Shown here: positions 1-8,268 of the stretch, in pieces
Layout of the letters: each line of letters opens with the position of its first letter
Position numbering within the stretch: position 1 is the first letter of the stretch
Source: Phanerochaete sordida
Lineage: Eukaryota; Basidiomycota; Agaricomycetes; Polyporales; Phanerochaetaceae
NCBI GenBank assembly: GCA_019973155.2
Contig: BPQB01000157.1
Location: forward strand, 1-31,853
Direction: 5' to 3'
DNA: 31,853 nucleotides
Translations under genes and position numbers: made by a program
The notes under the pieces: model-generated
Database searches by the model: none
What the model saw: only the letters and a program-made list of their open reading frames with translations
What the model was told of the DNA's origin: nothing

Positions 1-283
1 ACGAAAAGAGAGTGAGTAATTTCAACTAGGAACGAAGGAACCGTACTAAGATAAGATCTGCCTCCGTTGTGGCGTTCGCGCAGCGTGGTGCGCGAGGCGC
101 TCGCGCGCCGGTGCGTCGCGCCCTGCGTGACGGCTCGCGCATGGCGTCGAACGCCAAGGAACTTCGACAACATGACCATCCTTCGAAGATCAAGTACCAC
201 TCCCTCCCTGTTGTGCTACATTCATATTTCTTGTAGTACAAGCCTCTCAGGCTCGTGTTCTCGCCTTGGGGCTTGAGGGGGAG
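1..283 (+). mobile_element. 3' end of a Copia-like internal region with polypurine tract
   Basis: The stretch ends in CTTGAGGGGGAGTGTCGAA (from 272). A purine run of this form directly before TGT is the usual join between the internal region and the 3' LTR of Ty1/copia elements, where it primes plus-strand DNA synthesis. The preceding 270 bases have no intact reading frame and I could not recognise RNase H residues, so this is a decayed or non-coding tail. The rest of the element would lie left of the window. Confidence 0.45.
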
Positions 284-521
284 TGTCGAAATCCGACGAA
301 ATCCGAAGTAAATTAGTCTTCCGGTGCTACCTTATTCCTGTAGAGTATAAGTAGTCTACCTCCTGCAGAATGACAACCTTGCGGGTTTGCCCAACCCTTC
401 CAGGTGCTGTACGACTCGCAGTGTGCGGTACCTGCCCTGTCCCTGAGAAACTTCGATAGTCACGTTTACGGCATCCGACGTGGCAACCCACTGGCAATTT
501 TCTTGCGTCGAAATCAATACT
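284..521 (+). repeat. probable Copia 3' LTR
   Basis: It begins TGTCGAAAT right after the purine tract and could end at ATACTACA near 521, giving the usual TG...CA ends (TGT/ACA inverted). A TATA-like GAGTATAAG lies at about 336. The right end is a guess because the partner LTR is outside the window. A C-rich then T-rich run follows at 540-560. Confidence 0.35.
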
Positions 522-1734
522 ACAGGCGGTCCCCCGAATCCCCCCCCCCTCTTTTTTTTTCCCTCCGCCACCTCACCATGCCCCGAAGGTCCGTTCTGTT
601 TTCCAGCAATGTTATGTCTCGCTTATGGTCCCGTCACCGTTCCCATCGCTTTACTAATGGTCATTCGCGGCCCCACATGGGCGCAGCGATACAGCCCGAT
701 TCGTGCGCTTCAGCCGACGCCGCACACGGGCTCGCGGCGCCGCTCGCAACGAGCTCCATGCTCGACCTCCACAGCGTGCTACTCGACTCTGCCCAACCAC
801 GCCAACCATCAGCATGGCGATAGCATGTGGCGGCATATCTGCAGCATTATCTGCGCCCAAACGACAAGACTCATGCCAGTCACCGATGCGATCGAGCTTG
901 CGGTGGCCGCACCTTCCAGGCCCGGGCTCGACGCGCAGGACCTGAAGGCATCGAGCGCAGGGCCGAAAACGTTGCAATCTCCGTCGCGCGCGGGACACAC
1001 GAGCGTGGCGCCGATCTCCTCACTCAGAGAACGCACGCGCTAGCAGTGCAAAGCGCTGCCGTTCTGCGCCGCGCTGTGCTGGCTTTCTTTGATTTGGGAT
1101 TGAACGATAGATCTACGAGGATACTGCTGCCCACAATCCAGAAGCACCATGATATGAGTCGCAGAGCTTTCCGGAGAGGTCTTCGGTGCGCCGTTCGTCG
1201 TTTCTTTGCGGGCCCTACTAAGCGCACCCGCAGGCATCATTTCGAGCGTGTCACCGACACGCCGCACCAAGCCGCCCATCTCGGGCCTGCTCGGGCCCAC
1301 GGTCAGCGGTAGCATCTGCCGGAGCTGTCAGCCACTATGGTCAGCACTCCCGGGGCACTTGATGCACCCCTCACTGCCGTTCTGACATTCTCGCTCAGTA
1401 TGCCCAACACGAACGTTGCGAATGGCGTGCACGGGTACCGGCACGCCGAGATTCCCGGTGCGTGCTCATTCTATATGACGCAATGAGTGCTGATGTTTCA
1501 ACAGGGGGACCCTGCGTGGTACCACAGTAGGTATGGTGACCTGCATGAGCAGCGATTCACCGCAGACGGCCGCCGCCTCACGGTGCAATCAGATCAGAGC
1601 AGGACAAGCGGGTCACAGTATTTCGGTACCAGATGTAGCTTTACCGATGGCGCTATCGTGCGGTCCTCACGACGGTATCTAGCAGCACCAATCAATTTCT
1701 TTGTTCGGCCTTCTACTGCTGCTGTTGTTGGTGT
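522..1734. other. no gene recognised
   Basis: I see only short overlapping reading frames on both strands, with no splice-joined coding pattern, no family motif and no clear repeat partner in this window. It may be decayed transposon sequence or intergenic DNA. Confidence 0.4.
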
Positions 1735-1905
1735 GGCCGCGGTTCGGTTTAGTTCGGTTCTCTGACCTATTTCTCCGACCGAGAACCGAGCCCTGTGGTC
1801 GATGGATGAACCAGAGCCAGAATTTGAACCTGAACGGAACTTCATGCCCGGTGCATATGGTTTGGGCCGCCTGGTTCTTGTTCTGAACCATGGTTCAGGC
1901 GATAT
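1735..1905 (-). repeat. GGTTC/GAACC-rich repeat, copy 1
   Basis: The segment is built from spaced GGTTC and GAACC words and starts with TGGCCGCGGTTCGG. Read in reverse it resembles 6290-6420, which ends with GGAACCGCGGCCAC. A third, very short palindromic run of the same words is at 3291-3316. It lies next to other dispersed repeats and probably belongs to one of them. Confidence 0.4.
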
Positions 1906-2029
1906 ATTTGCCTTACTAGTTTTCTTGGGCTGCTATGAGCCATTTGACGAGCCAGGGCGTTCAGTGAGTATCAGAAAGCTCGAAAGGTTTATCCCAGAAG
2001 CCAAGCCACCTGTTTACATAAAGACAAGA

Positions 2030-2088
2030 AATCCCTTCGCTCCGCTCCGGGAAGGAGACTGATTTAAACAGAAGCCCTTCCGCTGCCA
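2030..2088 (-). repeat. short dispersed motif, copy 1 of 3
   Basis: On the minus strand this reads CTGTTTAAATCAGTCTCCT and then a GGAGCGGAGCGAAGGGATTT core. Two diverged plus-strand copies are at about 6483-6530 and 7347-7406. All three flank the 2.1-2.45 / 6.85-7.2 kb repeat body, so the motif is probably a terminal or subterminal part of that element. Confidence 0.45.
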
Positions 2089-2102
2089 TCCAGGTCGGGC
2101 GC

Positions 2103-2450
2103 GCTTCAGAGGATTGCCGCGGCGGCGCACAGCTGCTGACACAACGGTAGCGGATACGAGGTCGGACGCGCCGTTCTACATCTCGACCCGGAATAAGTAC
2201 ATACCTGCGGGACACAGAGGGCGTCGTGCCGCGTGCACCCAAAATCTCGACGATCTAGTAGTACCCGTGTACGCCGTACAAAATAAATCAGTCGTAGTGA
2301 ACGCCCGGGTGCATGCTCGCGTTGAGCGTGCCGAGCGAGTACGTGGGATCGCGCCTGGCACGCAAGGCCGACGACCCCGAGTGGCGACACGCCACATATT
2401 TCTCCGCTGTACAGCTCACGTCTGCGCGTCGCAAATGGTACCGCGGCTGG
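2103..2450 (-). repeat. decayed repeat body, copy 1 (inverted relative to 6846-7198)
   Basis: The minus strand aligns along its length with the plus strand at 6846-7198. Shared landmarks are GCGCAGACGTGAGCTG, CTCGGGGTCGTCGGC, GTACACGG and CAGCAGCTGTGC. Similarity also shows in translation: RRADVSC followed by HSGSSA here against QRADVSC followed by YSGSSA there. No intact gene remains and I do not know the family. It could be a relic of a transposon gene or a conserved non-coding repeat. Confidence 0.55.
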
Positions 2451-2869
2451 CGGCGCACGCGTTCGAGACCATTTAGCAAGGTAATGCTCGCGAATCGTCC
2501 ACTTCAGCAAACCGAGGCTGCGCGCCTCCCTCGACTGAAGGCTCACGCCCGATGTTCTGGACTGGATGACCTGCCTTGCGCGCCGGCGGCGCGCTTGTGG
2601 AGATCCGCCATCGAACAACGCTTTTACACCACATCTGTGCCCCAGCGGCGCGCACATGCGCTGAGCTTCGACTGCGACTGCGACTCAGAGCCGAAGTCTG
2701 ACCTCAATGATGGGGTTGTAGCTGTCCCAGCAGCCGGCCCCCAGCACGATTGCCCTGCGCGCGACGAGCCTCCGCGGCATGTACATGAGCTCACGCCTGC
2801 GGTATCGGCAGATTCGGCACTATCCAAATCGCTGTGCCCGTGCCGCTCACGCGCGTGACTTTTGGTAAA

Positions 2870-3240
2870 GCAATGAGAACTCAGCCGGGACTGTGAACGA
2901 CATACCGCTGCTGCGAACTAACGAGCTGAAGCTTCAGACGTCGAGTCGTTGAGGTGGCTGAGAGAGAGAAACCGGGGAAGTTGAGAGGATCGCCTGCGGT
3001 GAACACATTTATTTCGAACGAGGAAATGGTCGTGGGGCTGCCACGTCTGAGGCCGTACGCGTGATCATGACCGCAGTAGATTATGGGACGTACGAGACTC
3101 GGGTCCAGGACCCGAGTGACCAGAGCGATATATAAGCTGGTCGAGACTCAGACGGGCTCCCCAGGTCAATAGACCTCTCGTCGGGCAAGCGTATAGAAAT
3201 GGTATTCTCGGTCGATGTGCATAATATAAGAGTAATAATA
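2870..3240 (+). repeat. LTR-like direct repeat, copy 1
   Basis: The segment aligns in the same direction with 7893-8268. Both begin GCAATGAGAACT, both carry GACCCGAGTGACCAGAGCGATAT followed by AGCTGG in the middle, and both end near GATGTGCAT with an AT-rich tail. A TATA-like GATATATAAG is at about 3127. This copy holds a perfect palindrome at 3097-3117 with 10-base arms (ACTCGGGTCC / GGACCCGAGT). The pair would suit long terminal repeats 5 kb apart, but the gag-like ORF between them runs opposite to the TATA orientation, so two solo copies are as likely. Confidence 0.5.
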
Positions 3241-3318
3241 ATAAGAATACTAGTTATCATAGGCTTGTTGAGGGCTCACTACATGCTATGGTTCGAACCG
3301 GTTCGGAACCGGTTCCAG

Positions 3319-3850
3319 CTTCCTAAGCTAGGAGGACCTTGCGCGTCCCAAGGCATTGCGTGAATACAATCTTATTTCACGCAATGCTTCGTACGAGTTT
3401 TCCAGGTGGGGAGGAGAGGATTTCGGCTGCGAATTCCCGCGCGAAATCGGCTCGGGAGACCGGTTGTGTCGTCGGCTACATGCCAGAGCTGAAACCGGGT
3501 CTGTGAGCTCGATATCCTGCGCCGCGCGGATGTTGGGCTCCGCCGGCTGAGACCTCGAAGACCGAACTGCAAAATCCCTTCAGAATCGCTCGCAAACGCT
3601 TGAATTTCGGCGGCAGTTTCGCGCCGTGCGGAGCGTTCGCGCGCTGCGGTTCTGAGCGAGATTGCACGCGTTTCGAGGCTCGAGGAATGCCGAAATTCTT
3701 CTCGAGTGTGAAGCGGCAGCTAGGCGTTGAAAACACGACTAACCACCAACACAGCGAAGCCACAGCAGTCGTGAGTCAACGCCGACTCTCGGCTACCCCA
3801 CCTGGCGAAGCTGATTTCTGGGCAGGACCCCGAAAACCCAGGACCGTGCG
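3319..3850 (+). repeat. dispersed repeat R, copy 1, with 12-bp hairpin
   Basis: It is homologous, in the same direction, to 25055-25553. Shared blocks include CTTCCTAAGC at the start, the hairpin region, a GGTGGGGA...GAGGATAATTTCGG-like block and a long 3' block with GCCGAAATTC, GACCACCAAC, CAGCGAAG and GTGAGTCAACG. At 3353-3387 GCATTGCGTGAA and TTCACGCAATGC form a perfect 12-bp stem with an 11-nt loop. No coding pattern is evident. It is probably part of a transposable element of unknown type. Confidence 0.65.
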
Positions 3851-4329
3851 AGCCTAGCACGGGGGAAGTACAACACCGCTACCCGCGAGATGGGTACAAA
3901 CGGCAACGAGCTACAAGAAGGCTACGACGCAGGTACTATTACTAAGCTGGGTCCGTATCGCACTGTTAAAGTAAGAGTGCACGAAAGCCACCAGATAGCA
4001 GCAAAACGTTAAGGACGGGAAAGTGTCAGTTGGGCAAGCGAAGTTTCACCACGCATATCTCTGCTTCTCTAGCTCCGAACGGACTGGAGACTGGGGACTG
4101 AAAGCGGCACGATATGAAGAGGGGGAGGAGGTCGTCGATGTGCCACCAGTGCCAGCGGATCCAGAACAACCCGCCCAACCATCCACCCTATAGCGCGACG
4201 ACCTCCGGAGGCATTCCGCGAAGGAAAACACCTCGTGGTCCGGGTCTATGAGGGTGTTACTGGATGCCGGGTCGATGGCTAGGCAACAAGCCTGCGCGCC
4301 CTGCGGGCAGGTAGCGACCTATGAGTGCG
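3851..4329. other. no gene recognised
   Basis: No convincing gene. One plus-strand frame gives VLLDAGSMA near 4248-4275, which is reminiscent of the active-site loop of retrotransposon aspartic proteases, but it is too short and isolated to call. Confidence 0.35.
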
Positions 4330-4830
4330 AACGCAGTCAGCGACTGCTGAGAGCGGCGAAACTCGCGCATGCGAGTATGAACTGTTGGGTGAGCGTCTGC
4401 TCTGACACATAAATATGCACGAGCTACTGCTCCAGTGCCGGATATACACGCGAGCGAATGCTCCGAGATGCGAATGAAAGTGTGAGCGACTGCTCTAACA
4501 CGCAAGATCCGAGTGCACGCGTGAGCAACTGCTCCAACGCCAGGCCTACGCGCGGGCGACTGCCCAGATGCGCAGAATGCCAGTGCATGCGTGAGCAACT
4601 GCTCCAACGCCAGGCCTACGCGCGAGCGACTGCTCCAACGCGCAAAGTCCGAGTGCATGTGTGAGCGACTGCTCCAACGCCATGTGTACACGTGAGCGAC
4701 TGCTCCAACGCGCAAATGCATGCGTGAGCGACTGCTCCAACGCGCAAATGCATGCGTGAGCGGCTGCTCCAACGCCAAGCCTACGTGCGAGTGACTACTC
4801 CAGCGCACCATACATGCGCGAGCAGACCGC
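4330..4830 (+). repeat. hairpin-forming minisatellite, 32-bp core unit
   Basis: Imperfect tandem units contain GTGAGCGACTGCTCCAACGC. The cleanest units start at 4692, 4724 and 4756, giving a 32-bp period. Flanking units are longer (about 36-46 bp) and diverged. Within a unit GCGTGAGC can pair with GCTC(CA)ACGC around a GACT loop, so each unit can form a small hairpin. The long minus-strand reading frame across it is a by-product of the repeat. Degenerate units of the same family occur at 25965-26600. Confidence 0.85.
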
Positions 4831-5049
4831 TTCGGTGACATGGAAGAAAGACTCACCAGGGAAGTCGGTATGTTCCATGCCCGAGGCATGATTTGCTGAT
4901 GTGGAGGTGTAAGTCGGGACTGTGCCCTCGCCAGAAGGGAAACCGTTTCGTATCTCGGTCGGGGGTCGGCATGCTGCTCAAGAAGGTTGTCGCGTACAAG
5001 ATAGTCTTCAATGGTGTCTGCGTCGTAGGGCGTGATGGTGCAAATGCTC

Positions 5050-6084
5050 TCAGAGGAGCCCTAGGAGCATCTTATGAGTGCGCTCGTTGATGAAGTCCGT
5101 GAGGCGGGCCTTGTATGCGCTCGAACCGACAGTGAACGTGATGCGCCTGGCGGCTGTCCAGAACCGACGGCGTGTGTCGCTGTCAAACTCGAGCACTGCG
5201 GGAAGGTGGTTCTGCAGCTTCGTGAGCCTGCTCAAGTGCTCGAAGTGGGCCTTGAACATCTTGACGACCTTCGGCTCGAGGCCGGGGATGCCCTGCAGAA
5301 CGATGAGGTAGTTCTCCCAAGCCTCACGCCACTCCTCCGACGTCATCTCGAGCTCGGACGGCAGCGAGGCGAGGTTGAGGAGCTTCTGCTCGACTCCCAG
5401 GGCGTTGGTGAACTTGATCGGCTTGTACTTCTGGGCGTTCTCGTTGACGTCCTTCACGGCGGCGTTCGTGCATGCTGTCATCGGCAAGTGCGCGCGACTG
5501 GTGAGGAAGACTCCGAGTTGTGGGCTCGGGCAGGTCTCGGGAAGGTCGAAGAAGGCGTCGTCATCGGCATCCTCAAACGAGACCTGCCGCACCGAGGCGA
5601 GTCCGGCGTGCGACGCGACGGTGCCACTTGATTCGCGCTTGGGCGTCTCCTCGCGTCGCGTCTCTTCGCGTTCGGCGTAGCCCCCGCGACGGAACTCGGG
5701 CGCAGGCTCCCATCCGAGAGTTGCATATATGCGGTTGGCGACGGCCTTTCGCGCCTCGGGGTCGAGTTTCTGAGACATTTCGATCAGCCTCTGTGTTGGG
5801 TCGTCACCCTGCCGGAGATGAAAGGTGGTAAACTCATCGGGGTACGCGTCCGCGACGCGACCCTTTCCCTTGTCTTTCCGCTCGCTTTCCCTCTCGTCTA
5901 TCTCGCTCAAGGGAATTCCTTCCTTTCCCCTTCCGACCGTAACCTCGTGCCCCGCATACATCCCACTTCCTGAGGGCTCGGCGGCCTCCTCCAACGCTTG
6001 CTGCGGACCGGCCTTAGGGTGCGCGCTCCGAAGGTTGTACAAGGCCTTTCTGCCTGCGCTGGGTGGGGGCTTGGATCCGGGCAT
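5050..6084 (-). CDS. gag-like protein of a fungal retrotransposon, 344 aa
   Basis: One uninterrupted minus-strand frame starts with ATG at 6084. I infer a structural (gag-like) role; no enzyme motif is visible. The N-terminal 130 residues are polar and low-complexity, with a charged stretch (EIDERESERKDKGKGR), followed by an acidic patch (EDADDDAFFDLPE) near residue 170. The C-terminal half is a compact helical domain with the segments YKPIKFTNALGVEQKLL, EEWREAWENYL and RRRFWTAARRI. No zinc knuckle, protease or polymerase follows; the frame ends at LGLL and the minisatellite lies downstream on this strand. Repeats surround it on both sides. It could instead be a host gene of unknown role, but the setting favours a transposon. 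The frame is intact, while everything around it is decayed, which is odd. Confidence 0.6.
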   Translation of the reverse strand: MPGSKPPPSAGRKALYNLRSAHPKAGPQQALEEAAEPSGSGMYAGHEVTVGRGKEGIPLSEIDERESERKDKGKGRVADAYPDEFTTFHLRQGDDPTQRLIEMSQKLDPEARKAVANRIYATLGWEPAPEFRRGGYAEREETRREETPKRESSGTVASHAGLASVRQVSFEDADDDAFFDLPETCPSPQLGVFLTSRAHLPMTACTNAAVKDVNENAQKYKPIKFTNALGVEQKLLNLASLPSELEMTSEEWREAWENYLIVLQGIPGLEPKVVKMFKAHFEHLSRLTKLQNHLPAVLEFDSDTRRRFWTAARRITFTVGSSAYKARLTDFINERTHKMLLGLL

Positions 6085-6147
6085 GTTGTATTACGAGGAT
6101 GTACGACAGAGAAAAAGGAGCGAAGCTCAGAAATGACTGCGATGCTT

Positions 6148-6283
6148 GCGAGGGCCGTGAGCGGAAAGTGGGAAAGGTGAGCGGATGCGAAGGTCGCTTT
6201 CCGCTTCCGGTCCTCTCATGCTTACTAAGCACTTGTTTGACCAGGCGCTCGCAAGCTCGCTCTCTGGTCAAACGACACTGTGG
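6148..6283 (+). repeat. small structured repeat, copy 1
   Basis: Two hairpins stand next to each other. AGCGGAAAG (6151) pairs with CTTTCCGCT (6197), and GTTTGACCAG (6236) pairs with CTGGTCAAAC (6265). The block TTACTAAGCACTTGTTTGACC lies in the second half. A related copy at 27425-27560 keeps the order AGCGGAA-type arm, TTCCGCT, TTACTAAGGACTTG, GTTTGACC and a decayed partner arm. Confidence 0.5.
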
Positions 6284-6289
6284 CTTGAA

Positions 6290-6420
6290 CCGCGAACCCG
6301 ACGCGAACCAGACCCGCTGCCACATGCCCCAGGCCAGACCGAACTTTGGACCGAACCTGTGGTCCGTTTCACTGGTTTTTGGTTTGAACCACGGCTCAGA
6401 ACGGAACCGCGGCCACTCTA
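6290..6420 (+). repeat. GGTTC/GAACC-rich repeat, copy 2
   Basis: GAACC words are repeated through the segment, which ends GGAACCGCGGCCAC followed by AGCTGTTGTGG. It matches the minus strand of 1735-1905. Confidence 0.4.
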
Positions 6421-6482
6421 GCTGTTGTGGTGTTAGACTTGGAGCGTTTGATTGACTTTCCGGCCGGAGCGAAGGAAAAGCG

Positions 6483-6530
6483 TCTCTTTACAGATTAGTC
6501 TCCTCACCGGAGCGGACAGAAGGGATTTCT
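6483..6530 (+). repeat. short dispersed motif, copy 2 of 3
   Basis: It carries TTTACAGATTAGTCTCCT and a GGAGCGGACAGAAGGGATTT core, a diverged match to the motifs at 2030-2088 (minus) and 7347-7406 (plus). It stands left of the repeat body at 6846-7198. Confidence 0.45.
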
Positions 6531-6845
6531 CCCATCTGTGATCACTGATCCATGCTTGCCGCTGTAATCAGGTATTGCTGTGAAGCGTACGTTGTATGTT
6601 GGTACTGTACTTTTACGACCAAATCGACGGTCACGGGTCACGGGGCCTTCATCCTGTCCGGTAAACCGCATTTGTCACAGGTCGCGAAGCTTCAGAAGAG
6701 GGGCTTTTGGTAGGTGCTCAGAAGAATTTCCGGCCCTGCGGCGCGCAGATGCCTCCCAACGACGCCCACGAGCACATCCCTGCCCGCCTGCATCGCGAAC
6801 GCGTCTGGCACTCTTATTTTGTCCATATCCTCATGCGCTTCGCCG

Positions 6846-7198
6846 ACCGCAGTACCATCTGCAGCGCGCAGACGTGAGCTGCATGAAGAAAAAATACGTG
6901 ACGGCGTGCTACTCGGGGTCGTCGGCATCGCGCGCCGCAGTAGGACAGACGAACATGCGTGCCACCTCGCTCAGCTCACTCAGCGTGAGCATGTACGCGG
7001 GCGTCGTCCAGTACTACCGGCCCATGTCGGACGGTGTACACGGTCATTGGGTCTTCGAGACTTTGAGTGCGTGCCGCACTTCGTGTCACGCAGACGGAAC
7101 CTCATCCTGGGTCGAGGTGCAGGATCGCGCGCTCAAACTCGTCTCCGGTACGTCATTTCAGCAGCTGTGCAGCGCAATCCCCAGAGGCGCGAACGACA
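6846..7198 (+). repeat. decayed repeat body, copy 2
   Basis: This is the partner of the minus-strand block at 2103-2450. The best-preserved frame, within 6580-7293, reads QRADVSC, then YSGSSASRA, then MYAGVVQYY. An alternative frame (6714-7220) is also open and also resembles the matching frame of copy 1 (RRREL, LGVVG and QREH words), so I cannot say which frame, if any, was coding. Short motif copies flank it at 6483-6530 and 7347-7406, as if it were a small element with direct terminal motifs. Confidence 0.5.
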
Positions 7199-7346
7199 CA
7201 GAAAGCTACACAAGTTATGAGGAGCGCTGTACGTGCTGCTGCAGCCCCTTCAGTCCTCAAAGCTCGAGACTGAACTGCTCTGATATGTGCTAGTGGACAA
7301 AGGTAATTTCACTCCCTTTGCACACCCGGTCAGATCGAAGAGGGGA

Positions 7347-7406
7347 GGTTTCTGTTGTAACTAGTCTCCTCCTCGGAGTCGGAGCGGAGCGGAGGGATTT
7401 CTTGTG
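7347..7406 (+). repeat. short dispersed motif, copy 3 of 3
   Basis: It reads TTCTGTTGTAACTAGTCTCCT and then a GGAGCGGAGCGGAGGGATTT core, close to the minus strand at 2030-2088. It stands right of the repeat body. Confidence 0.5.
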
Positions 7407-7892
7407 ATGATTATGAAGGTCATCTCGGGTGCGCCGCCATGCTGCCTTTTAGAGTAATTTCATGATCATTCCCGCACACATGATAGGCCTCATGCTTGCT
7501 GGTCCGAAAGTGCCCAAACAGGCCTCGCAAAATCTAGCTTCCATTGCTGCTAGCCTGACTCGCAAATCGCTTCACCGTGTCATCTTTCTAATGAAATTCC
7601 GAGTCATTTCAGGTGGTACAATATCTTCCTATGCCTGCAGTGCTGCCGATTTGGCCCTACTGCCGAGTTTATTGAAAACGGCTCTAAACCAGGCTAGAAC
7701 CATCTGGTTGATCCATAGAATGCAAATCGGACTGAACATCTACTGTTGTGTGTCATCTTGGGCGCCGCCGGGGTACTTGCTTACCCTTAGTACTTCCCTG
7801 CGTGGGGCGGGCCTGGCGGGCTGCCCGTGCTCTCTCGCGCTGTACCGGCGTTATGAAGATCGCCGCGTCTCTGCAGGGTGACACTTCGTATT
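7407..7892. other. no gene recognised
   Basis: No spliced or unspliced coding pattern and no repeat partner were found in this window. Confidence 0.4.
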
Positions 7893-8268
7893 GCAATGAG
7901 AACTTGTAAGACATGACTACAAATGGGGCGTACTGCTACTGCGACACGGAATAGAGTTTTGGTGCGTGTCCAGGTGGCGGAGGGGGAGAGAAATGGGGAG
8001 GCGAGGAGGAGGGAATTGAGACGACCGCGTGGCGTGGAGCCGTCTAATTTGAACCACAAGAATGGCCGTGTGATTTTCCACATCTGAGAACGTGACCATG
8101 GCCACGAGAGGAATGGCCCATGGGGCACACGAGACCCGGATGCTGGACCCGAGTGACCAGAGCGATATAGTAGCTGGCCCAGTCGCAGATGGGCTTCCTA
8201 GGTCCCGCTGTGCAGTTGAATGGGATTGGTACTTCTGATTGATGTGCATATTAATATGGCGATAATAC
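7893..8268 (+). repeat. LTR-like direct repeat, copy 2
   Basis: It aligns with 2870-3240 in the same direction. The shared centre is GGACCCGAGTGACCAGAGCG, and the TATA-like part is altered to GATATAGTAG. The palindrome of copy 1 is imperfect here (about 8125-8147). Its right end abuts the stop codon of the minus-strand gene at 8269, so this repeat supplies that gene's 3' flank. Confidence 0.5.

Noticed and set aside
4240..4290. VLLDAGSMA, resembling a retrotransposon aspartic protease loop
   Set aside because: Nine residues, no flanking protease sequence, and it lies beside low-complexity DNA, so a chance match is likely.
4257..4889. 210-aa minus-strand frame with repeated VGAVAHA / WSSRS-type words
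   Set aside because: It is produced by the 32-bp minisatellite being open in several frames. There is no family similarity and the period is not a multiple of three across units.
5074..5680. Plus-strand frames of 101-185 aa opposite the gag-like gene
   Set aside because: They are antisense shadows. The minus-strand frame is longer and has protein-like domain organisation.
6236..6275. Hairpin plus CTTAG at the mini-repeat as a Helitron end
   Set aside because: Similarity between the two copies continues past the would-be end, and CTTAG does not fit CTRR.
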